Below, piece by piece: positions 52,343-59,274 of a stretch of DNA of 64,000 nucleotides. This stretch comes from Xanthomarina sp. F1114 (GTDB lineage: Bacteria > Bacteroidota > Bacteroidia > Flavobacteriales > Flavobacteriaceae). The position numbers and the translations under genes are program-made. The notes beneath the pieces were generated by a model. That model saw only the letters and a list, made by a program, of their open reading frames with translations. It had not been told where the DNA came from and did no database searches. Every line of letters starts with the position of its first letter. Position 1 is the stretch's first letter. The stretch spans positions 62,001-126,000 of the forward strand of contig NZ_JAPMLL010000009.1 of NCBI RefSeq assembly GCF_026410255.1, written 5' to 3'.

Positions 52343-52913
52343 TTGCTATATCTTCAACTTCTCCCGGTTGCATTTGTTCTAAGTGAAAATCACCAATCCG
52401 TATACGCACCAATCTTAAGGTAGGAAAACCTATGGCTGAAGTCATTTTTCGCACTTGTCTAAATTTCCCTTCGGTTAAGGTAATTGAGAGCCAGCTTGTG
52501 GGACCATGTTTTTTATCTCTAACAAAACGTTCAGGAACTTTTGGAGGCGTATTAAAATAAAGAGCATCAGTAGCTTTTGTCAGATAAGGTTTTCCATCGA
52601 CTGAAATTTCAACACCTTGTTTTAGTTTTTTTATAGCTTCTGCTGTAATTAGACCATCAACCATGACATAATATTCCTTTTCAACTTGTGAGCTTCTAAT
52701 ATGTTCACTCATTTTTCCATCAGTTGTTAGTAGCAGTAAACCTTCAGATTTTTCATCTAATCTGCCAATTGCCATAATACGTTCTGGAAACTTATAAAGT
52801 GTGCCTAAAAGTTTTTTATTTCGTCTTTTAGATTGATTATTAACAAATTGACTCAAATAACCATAAGGTTTATAGAGTTTAAAATGCTGATGTTTTTTAG
52901 AATTAGGCATATT
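52332..52913 (-). CDS. rRNA pseudouridine synthase, RluE/RsuA type
   Basis: 193 residues from the ATG at 52913; an ATG at 52970 would add 19 but lies about where transcription should begin (an AACATTTG element). The RsuA-family core is HFKLYKPYGYLSQFV, the catalytic Asp in IMAIGRLDEKSEGLLLLTTD, the KEYYVMVDG strand, and FRQVRKMTSAIGFPTLRLVR. There is no S4 domain, as in E. coli RluE, which modifies 23S rRNA at U2457. The exact target here is inferred from that resemblance. Confidence 0.9.
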   Translation of the reverse strand, partial: NMPNSKKHQHFKLYKPYGYLSQFVNNQSKRRNKKLLGTLYKFPERIMAIGRLDEKSEGLLLLTTDGKMSEHIRSSQVEKEYYVMVDGLITAEAIKKLKQGVEISVDGKPYLTKATDALYFNTPPKVPERFVRDKKHGPTSWLSITLTEGKFRQVRKMTSAIGFPTLRLVRIRIGDFHLEQMQPGEVEDIATIL

Positions 52914-53039
52914 ATAATAAAAAAGTGAGTCTGTATTAAAATAGAGAAGTTGACCATTCTTAATTCCCATGAACTGCAAATGTTAAAAATTCTTAAGAAT
53001 TTTATTCCGTTTTAAGGCTAAAATACCCTAAAAAGACCT

Positions 53040-53047
53040 TATTTTTG
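53040..53047 (+). promoter_or_regulatory. -7 promoter element of the helicase gene
   Basis: TATTTTTG, an exact TAnnTTTG match. It puts the transcription start near 53052, which rules out a TTG start there and supports the ATG at 53064. Confidence 0.5.
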
Positions 53048-53063
53048 CACATTGACAAATTTT

Positions 53064-54623
53064 ATGAGCAAGACAGTTACATCTTTAGAATTAGAAGACA
53101 GACGCGTAGGGAAGGACCTTTATAGTTATCAAAAAGGTGCTATTGATAAGATTTTTAAATGCTTTGAAGAGGCGCCCGAAGACTACCATTTATTATATCA
53201 ATTGCCAACAGGTGGAGGAAAAACAGTTATTTTTTCTGAAATTGTAAGACAATATTTAAAACATCACAAGAAAAAAGTGCTGGTTATGACTCACAGAATT
53301 GAGTTATGCCGACAAACATCTACCATGTTAGAAGAGTTTGGGGTGGATAATAAAGTGGTAAGTAGTAAAGCTAATTTAGACGACCAGGCACAATACAGTT
53401 GTTTTGTGGCTATGGTGGAAACCTTAAATAACCGTTTACAGGAAGACAAATTAGACATTTCTGATATTGGACTAGTTATTATCGATGAAGCTCATTACAA
53501 TTCCTTTACAAAACTGTTTAAATACTTCGAGAAGTCCTTTATTTTAGGAGTTACAGCAACTCCTTTAAGCTCTAATATTAAACTTCCAATGAAGGATAAT
53601 TACGATGAGCTTATTGTTGGAGAAACCATCGAGTCTTTAATAAAGAATGAGTTCTTATCTCAAGCGGAAATTTATTCTTACAATGTAGGTTTAACCTCTT
53701 TAATTGTTGGTGCTAACGGAGATTATACCGTAAAGTCTTCTGAAGATTTATATACCAATAACGACATGCTCACTAAGCTAATGCAGGCTTATGAAGAACG
53801 TTCAAAAGGAAAAAAGACACTTATTTTTAATAATGGTATTAACACTTCTTTACACGTATATGATACGTTTCGTGCTGCAGGTTATCCAGTAGCTCATTTA
53901 GATAATACCAATACTAAAAAAGAAAGAAAGAAAATATTAAAATGGTTTAGAGATACTCCAGATGCTATTCTTACCTCGGTAAGTATTTTAACCACTGGGT
54001 TCGATGAGCCAACTGTAGAGTCTATTATTCTTAACAGAGCTACAAAATCTTTAACCTTATACTACCAAATGATAGGGCGTGGGTCGCGTATATTAAAGAA
54101 TAAATCGACTTTTAATGTTATCGATTTAGGAAACAATCTACACAGATTTGGACCATGGGGAGCAGATTTAGATTGGCAACGTATTTTTAAATCGCCTAAT
54201 TATTATTTAGATAATATTTTAAGCGATGAGGAGCTAGAGGATAACTTTAGATACGAAATGCCGGACGAATTAAGAGCTGAGTTTGGAAACTCCGATGTGG
54301 TTTATTTTAATATAAAAGAAACCTATATAGATGCAGTGAGAAAAGGGGAGTCTTCTAAAGTTGTTTTGGAACGATCCATAGAACATCATGCAAAAATTTG
54401 TATAGAAAACAGTGAAGATTTGTACGATGCTTTAGACCTTGCTAAAAAGTTAGGAGATGATATAGACTATAGAATTCACCGTTATACTAAATGTATTAGC
54501 AAAAGCACTTATAATTTTGTGGAATGGTTAAAAGACGACTACAGAAAAAAGCTTAGAGCTTATTTAAGATCTAATTTTGACGAAGTTTTTGAAGAAATTC
54601 ACGGGAGACCAGCAGAGAGTTAA
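53064..54623 (+). CDS. DEAD/DEAH-box superfamily 2 helicase, RadD-like
   Basis: 519 residues from the ATG at 53064. The Q-motif area YSYQKGAIDKIFKCF is followed by Walker A QLPTGGGKTVIFSE, motif Ia VLVMTHRIELCRQTS, DEAH in VIIDEAHYNSF, motif III VTATPLSS, and the C-terminal motifs SVSILTTGFDEPTV and YYQMIGRGSRILK. RadD/YejH-like helicases act in DNA repair and recombination; the zinc finger of E. coli RadD is not seen. A C-terminal 150-residue helical extension is of unknown function. Confidence 0.92.
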   Translation: MSKTVTSLELEDRRVGKDLYSYQKGAIDKIFKCFEEAPEDYHLLYQLPTGGGKTVIFSEIVRQYLKHHKKKVLVMTHRIELCRQTSTMLEEFGVDNKVVSSKANLDDQAQYSCFVAMVETLNNRLQEDKLDISDIGLVIIDEAHYNSFTKLFKYFEKSFILGVTATPLSSNIKLPMKDNYDELIVGETIESLIKNEFLSQAEIYSYNVGLTSLIVGANGDYTVKSSEDLYTNNDMLTKLMQAYEERSKGKKTLIFNNGINTSLHVYDTFRAAGYPVAHLDNTNTKKERKKILKWFRDTPDAILTSVSILTTGFDEPTVESIILNRATKSLTLYYQMIGRGSRILKNKSTFNVIDLGNNLHRFGPWGADLDWQRIFKSPNYYLDNILSDEELEDNFRYEMPDELRAEFGNSDVVYFNIKETYIDAVRKGESSKVVLERSIEHHAKICIENSEDLYDALDLAKKLGDDIDYRIHRYTKCISKSTYNFVEWLKDDYRKKLRAYLRSNFDEVFEEIHGRPAES

Positions 54624-54738
54624 TTCTCAAATTTTAAAATAAATAGAATATAACTTACTTACAGAAGAGCCTTCTTTTATCCGGATTAATCGCTCTATGA
54701 TTAACTGGTTTTTATTGTCGGAGAATCTTAATTTAAAA

Positions 54739-54752
54739 GTGATAAATATCAC
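54739..54752. promoter_or_regulatory. CRP/FNR-type palindrome upstream of usp
   Basis: GTGATAAATATCAC is a perfect 5-bp dyad with a 4-base centre and fits both TTGATN4ATCAA (FNR) and AGTGAN6TCACA (CRP). A -7-like TATCTTTA lies at 54775-54782, so transcription starts near 54787 and the palindrome is centred close to -41.5, the class II activator position. Confidence 0.6.
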
Positions 54753-54802
54753 AGCACATTTTAGAAATAAATAATATCTTTAAACTAATAAATTTAATTT
54801 AG

Positions 54803-55657
54803 ATGAATAAGATATTATTACCAACAGATTTTTCTGCAAACTCTTGGGATGCCATATGTTATGCTTTAAAACTGTTTAAAGATAAAGAGTGCATATTTTA
54901 TTTAATGCATTCTTTGGAACCCTTAGTTTCTGCCCCATCTACGGCTGTTACTTCCAGAAGAGCTCAAGAAGCGATCTCTAATTCAAGACGTACTGAGTCG
55001 GAAACAGAAATGGATAAGGTTTTATCCCATATTCAAGAACTTCCAACAAATAAAAAGCATAGCTTTAAAACCCTATTGGTTCACGATTATTTTTTAAGTG
55101 CGGTACAAGGAACTGCTAAAAAATTAGAAATAGATATAGTGATAGTTGGTACAAAAGGCGCCGGGGCTATTAAAGAAGTAACTATTGGAAGTAATACAGC
55201 TAATTTAATTAACAAATTAACTTGTCCAATAATTGCTGTTCCCCAAGATACCTTAAGTAACGATATGAGAGAAATTGGTTTTGCAACAGACCTTTCTATC
55301 GATTATTACGGAGACGAACTCGATTTATTAAAGGACATTGCAATTAGTAATAAGTCTAAAATTTCTGTAGTACATGTTATTGGTAAAAATGAAAATATGA
55401 CTCCAGAATTGCTTGAAAATAAGTTGGCATTAGAAATGACCTTAAAACCAATACCTATGGATTTCTATCTTATTACAGATGTTTCTGTAGACGTAGGAAC
55501 CCGCATTTTTAGTGAAAGTAGAAAATTAGGAATGCTTTGTATTATTAATAAGAAACGTAGTTTTTTTGAAAAGATGTTTAGTAGAAACAATAGCAAGTCT
55601 ATTAGTAGCAACCTGAATGTGCCTTTAATTATTTTTAATCATAAAAGTTCTAATTAA
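54803..55657 (+). CDS. universal stress protein, two UspA domains
   Basis: 284 residues. Domain 1 (about 1-147) is canonical: KILLPTDFSANSWDAICYAL, then the ATP-binding loop IVIVGTKGAGAIKEVTIGSN with the G2xG9G(S/T)-type pattern and CPIIAVP. Domain 2 (about 150-284, EIGFATDLSI and NLNVPLIIFNH) has lost the glycine-rich loop. Such tandem proteins respond to stress or energy limitation in the cytosol. A CRP/FNR-type site 51 bases upstream suggests activation by a CRP-family regulator, and a bidirectional terminator follows. Confidence 0.92.
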   Translation: MNKILLPTDFSANSWDAICYALKLFKDKECIFYLMHSLEPLVSAPSTAVTSRRAQEAISNSRRTESETEMDKVLSHIQELPTNKKHSFKTLLVHDYFLSAVQGTAKKLEIDIVIVGTKGAGAIKEVTIGSNTANLINKLTCPIIAVPQDTLSNDMREIGFATDLSIDYYGDELDLLKDIAISNKSKISVVHVIGKNENMTPELLENKLALEMTLKPIPMDFYLITDVSVDVGTRIFSESRKLGMLCIINKKRSFFEKMFSRNNSKSISSNLNVPLIIFNHKSSN

Positions 55658-55714
55658 AGAAATAATTGAATTAGAAAGGCTGTTATCCAAAAGAAAACCG
55701 ATTTAGACATAATA

Positions 55715-55749
55715 AAAAAGACGTTATCTGGCTGATAACGTCTTTTTTT
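55715..55749. terminator. bidirectional rho-independent terminator
   Basis: A 14-bp perfect stem (AAAAAGACGTTATC / GATAACGTCTTTTT) with a TGGCT loop; T runs on both strands serve the convergent usp and OmpA-family genes. Confidence 0.93.
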
Positions 55750-55780
55750 GGACTAATTAGTATATAATATTGAGGGTATA

Positions 55781-56617
55781 TTATTCGTTTGAAGCCATTA
55801 AGGCAAAAAACTTGTTAATGTTTGGTAGAATAATAATTCTAGTACGTCTGTTTTTAGATCTGTTCTCTTTCGTATCGTTATCAACTAAAGGTTGATAAAA
55901 GCTTCTTCCAGATGCAATTAATTTTTCTGGAGCTACATTAAAATCACTTTGTAATTTTTTAACAACAGATGTTGCACGTAATACACTTAAATCCCAGTTG
56001 TCTTTTACAGCTGCATTTGGTACCATTAATTGACTGTCTGTATGACCTTCAACCATAACGTCTAGGCTTTCTTCCGAATTGATAACATCTGCAATTTTCT
56101 GTAAAATATTGTTTGCTTTATTACTCACTCTATAACTTCCAGAGTTGAATAACATTTTATCCGAAATTGAAATCATAACTACTGTTTCGTTAATATCAAT
56201 AGCAATGTCTTCGTCTTCATTCATATTAGATGTATCCATAGATTTACGTAGATTATAACCTACAGCTAAATTCATAGAATCTTTTAAAGTTTTAGCCTGA
56301 GCTAAATCTTCTGGATTTACATGTTCTAATGTAGCTTCCATTTGTTTTCTTGTATCGTTAGAGATAATCATATCTTCTCCAACAGTTACAAATTTAGCGT
56401 CATTTTCTTCGGTTAAAGTGCTAATTTTAGTGTTGTAAGTATCTATTCTAGATTGAATTTCATCGAATTTAGCTTCTAAATCCTCTTTTTCAACTTGAGT
56501 TTTTTGAAGTTGACTTCTAATTTCTCCATTCTCTTGTTCCAAAGCAACATATTTCTTTTTAGAAACACATGCGGACATTAAAATACCTGTTAGTATAAAA
56601 ATTGAAATTTTTCTCAT
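55781..56617 (-). CDS. OmpA-family peptidoglycan-binding lipoprotein
   Basis: 278 residues. SPII signal with lipobox MSAC near residue 17. A coiled coil (about 25-75, LEQENGEIRSQLQKTQVEKE) leads to an OmpA_C domain (about 150-270): LDVMVEGHTDSQLMV, LSVLRATSVVKKLQ and the basic ENRSKNRRTRIIIL, which bind meso-diaminopimelate. It is like Pal or MotB and links the outer membrane to murein. The two asparagines and arginines of the binding site are intact. A single-gene unit. Confidence 0.93.
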   Translation of the reverse strand: MRKISIFILTGILMSACVSKKKYVALEQENGEIRSQLQKTQVEKEDLEAKFDEIQSRIDTYNTKISTLTEENDAKFVTVGEDMIISNDTRKQMEATLEHVNPEDLAQAKTLKDSMNLAVGYNLRKSMDTSNMNEDEDIAIDINETVVMISISDKMLFNSGSYRVSNKANNILQKIADVINSEESLDVMVEGHTDSQLMVPNAAVKDNWDLSVLRATSVVKKLQSDFNVAPEKLIASGRSFYQPLVDNDTKENRSKNRRTRIIILPNINKFFALMASNE

Positions 56618-56809
56618 AATCTAAGTTATCGTTTTTTTTGGTTTGTTATATATGTACGAATACAGAAGGGTCGTGGACGTTTCAACTTTGATTTTATACT
56701 TTTTTTAACAGTTTTTAAGAGCGGAAAAATGGATTGTTTTTGATGTTAAATTTTCTTAAAAATTTGATTTTTAGCGCTCTGTGTTTTAATTTTAAGTAAA
56801 ACAAAAAAG

Positions 56810-57202
56810 ATGAAACGTTCTCTATTATTTACTTTATTATTAATAATTACGACAAACTTATTGGCCCAAGATCCTTATTTACAAAAGTCGGATAACTCCT
56901 TAAAAGATGAAGTTTCGACAATAACCAATGCTTATAATAAAGAGATAGCACTAGATGGTAAGCAATTGGGACTTTTTGAAATTAAAGTAGAAGAGTTTTT
57001 AATTCGAAGAAAAAAGATTGAATCTCTGCTGGAAGGCAAAGAGAAACTAAAGACTTTATATAAGCTACAAGAAGAGGAGACTTTGGAAATGCAAGATATA
57101 TTAACACATAATCAGCTCCAGGTTTACAAGGAAGTAAAACCACGAATTCAGCCCATTGAAAGACTTGAGCCCTCAACAGATTTGCCAACTTCTAAAGAAT
57201 AA
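56810..57202 (+). CDS. small secreted protein, helical, unknown
   Basis: 130 residues. Signal peptide 1-19 (TNLLAQ). The rest is predicted helical and highly charged (FEIKVEEFLIRRKKIESLLE, KLKTLYKLQEEETLEMQDIL), reminiscent of small periplasmic helix-hairpin proteins such as CpxP/LTXXQ-like proteins, though no LTxxQ motif is present. It lies between two minus-strand genes. Function unknown. Confidence 0.78.
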   Translation: MKRSLLFTLLLIITTNLLAQDPYLQKSDNSLKDEVSTITNAYNKEIALDGKQLGLFEIKVEEFLIRRKKIESLLEGKEKLKTLYKLQEEETLEMQDILTHNQLQVYKEVKPRIQPIERLEPSTDLPTSKE

Positions 57203-57290
57203 AACATATTTTAAACAGTCAAATCAGGTGTTTAAATAGAGCTATGGTGTTTTTATAAGAACAAATTAACTTTCTCGAAATAAAATTAGC

Positions 57291-58307
57291 TTATTTATAT
57301 TTTAACGTTAAGATTTTCCCGTCTCGATAAACAGTAACTGTAAACTGAGGATTATCGCCCATACTATTAGCAAACTCTGCCAGTTTATTTAAGTTAGAAT
57401 CGCTTAAATCAATTGTAATATCATTAAAGCCTAAAATAATATCCCCACCTAAAATTAATTTCTGATTGGCAATCATTGCTTCAGTATCTCCACCTTTAAT
57501 ACCCATTTCCCCAAAAATAGAACTATCAACCACACGTTGCACCAAAAGAGCATTGGCTTGTGGCACATTTAAAAGTTCACACTCTTTAGTTGAAAGTGTA
57601 TGCATATCTGCACCCAGCCATGGCATTTTATCATTCAATAATAATTTGGCAGCTAGGTTAGAAGTACTTGCGTATCCAATACCATCAAAACCGCCAGAAC
57701 GTGTAGCAATACTGCTAACTACACCCACAACTTCTCCTTTTAGATTAAACATGGGGCCCCCGGAATTCCCTTGATTTATAGCGGCATCGGTTTGAATAAA
57801 CTCCCGATTAACAAAGGGGTTTTTACCTTCAAATTGTTTTCTAATTCCACTGACATAACCAGCAGAAAGAGAAGCTCCTTGTCCGTAAGGTGCACCAATT
57901 ATAAAAATTTGTTCTCCAATTTCTAAAGCATCAGAATCTCCAAGCTTTACCGTAACAGGATTGATACGAGGTCTAAAAAGTTTAATTAATGCAATATCCG
58001 CACTTTTATAAGAACTTACCACCGATGCTGGAATAATATCTCCATCGGGAAATAAAACACTTATTTTTTCGGGAACTGTTACTACATGCGCAGCCGTTAG
58101 AATTAATCTATCTGAAATCATAAAACCAGAGCCCAAACCTTCTTTTTCAACGAAACTAGCTTTAGATTCTTCAGAAGTAACAATATCTTTTTCGGAAGTA
58201 ATAATAATTACAACAGCAGGACTAACTTCTTTGTAGATTTCTGAAAGATCTTGTGCGTGAACAAATAAGCTTGAAAATGTAAACAGTAATAAATAAACGT
58301 GTTTCAT
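57291..58307 (-). CDS. trypsin-like serine protease with PDZ domain (DegP-like)
   Basis: 338 residues. Signal peptide 1-18 (LFVHAQ). Catalytic triad: His in LTAAHVVTVP, Asp in KSADIALIKLF, Ser in NQGNSGGPMFN. Before the serine, IQTDAAINQG is standard for the HtrA/S1C group. A single degenerate PDZ domain follows (about residues 250-338, with MGIKGGDTEAMIANQKLILG and GDIILGFND). A periplasmic quality-control protease is the natural reading. It is one of several envelope proteins between 55.8 and 62.1 kb. Confidence 0.93.
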   Translation of the reverse strand: MKHVYLLLFTFSSLFVHAQDLSEIYKEVSPAVVIIITSEKDIVTSEESKASFVEKEGLGSGFMISDRLILTAAHVVTVPEKISVLFPDGDIIPASVVSSYKSADIALIKLFRPRINPVTVKLGDSDALEIGEQIFIIGAPYGQGASLSAGYVSGIRKQFEGKNPFVNREFIQTDAAINQGNSGGPMFNLKGEVVGVVSSIATRSGGFDGIGYASTSNLAAKLLLNDKMPWLGADMHTLSTKECELLNVPQANALLVQRVVDSSIFGEMGIKGGDTEAMIANQKLILGGDIILGFNDITIDLSDSNLNKLAEFANSMGDNPQFTVTVYRDGKILTLKYK

Positions 58308-58331
58308 AAGAAATGATTGGTTTTAAGCTAG

Positions 58332-58339
58332 CAAATTTA
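58332..58339 (-). promoter_or_regulatory. -7 promoter element of the protease gene
   Basis: TAAATTTG on the minus strand, an exact TAnnTTTG match, 24 bases before the ATG. Confidence 0.5.
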
Positions 58340-58365
58340 CTTATTTTTTTAGTGATTTTGACTGA

Positions 58366-59175
58366 TTACCACCAAACAACAAAACATTTTTTTAGTTCGC
58401 CATTAGGAAGCTTTATCCAAATTAGAGGTGCCGTTTTATTTTCTAAAATGGGAGTTATACTTTCTAAAAACAAAGTATATGTAAGCCAAGTCACTTGTGT
58501 ATGTGGCTCCTGTAACCAATTGGCTTTACTGGGAATAAGGAATTTAGACGTTTTAAATTGAGAAATCTCGCCCTGTTTTAAATAAAATCCAACCACAGAG
58601 GCCGAATTAATAAGTTTCAAATCGGGAATTGTTTTGTTAAAAGGCAGAAATAACTGAGCTTTAAATAAGACCTGTTGTTTTATTTCTTCAATATTGATAT
58701 TGTGTTTCTCTAAGTATTTAGAAGTTTCTGGATGATAGAGTAGTGGTAACTGCTTGTTTTTCAGTTTGTCCAGTTTCTGAATTAAGCTGTCTTTTCTATT
58801 AGGTCCAATCCAATGCTCTAAGGAGTTTGAACCAACAGATTCATCATACACATAAAATTTATAGATAATTTCTAAATGTACAGGTTGACTATTTATAAGT
58901 ATCAAACCATCCATTTCTCCTATAGTGTGTTTTTCTTTCTGAATCTGGAGGTTTTCAAAAACAATTTTAATCTGAGGCAGCTGTTTTAATTGAAAAAACA
59001 CAAATTGCTCCACGCGTTTTCCTAAACGGATATTTTTAGGAAGCGTTTCGTTAAAACTAATGGACCATTTAGAAGATAGTTCTAATTGTTGTAAATTATA
59101 AACATCTTGATTACGCCATAAATTTTGAGTATTGACATATCCCTGGTATTGTAAATTCAAATCTTTGAGGTCCAT
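58366..59175 (-). CDS. DUF1853 family protein
   Basis: 269 residues, no signal peptide or membrane segment. Family features are the N-terminal aromatic stretch ending at FNETLPKNIRLGKRVEQFVFF, then HTIGEMDGLILINSQPVHLE with its E-x-D-G core and IYKFYVYDESVG, which resembles a restriction-endonuclease-like (PD-(D/E)XK) fold: D-x13-E-x-x-Y/K. A nuclease-like role is possible but not demonstrated; DUF1853 is uncharacterised. It lies upstream of the DegP-like gene on the same strand, with about 60 bases between. Confidence 0.88.
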   Translation of the reverse strand: MDLKDLNLQYQGYVNTQNLWRNQDVYNLQQLELSSKWSISFNETLPKNIRLGKRVEQFVFFQLKQLPQIKIVFENLQIQKEKHTIGEMDGLILINSQPVHLEIIYKFYVYDESVGSNSLEHWIGPNRKDSLIQKLDKLKNKQLPLLYHPETSKYLEKHNINIEEIKQQVLFKAQLFLPFNKTIPDLKLINSASVVGFYLKQGEISQFKTSKFLIPSKANWLQEPHTQVTWLTYTLFLESITPILENKTAPLIWIKLPNGELKKCFVVWW

Positions 59176-59274
59176 AACTGCAAATTACAAATTCGATATT
59201 TTAACAAATCATTTAAATATAAGATTATTTTAATAGTTATTTTTAAAACCTATTAAACCAATTTGTTAAACACT

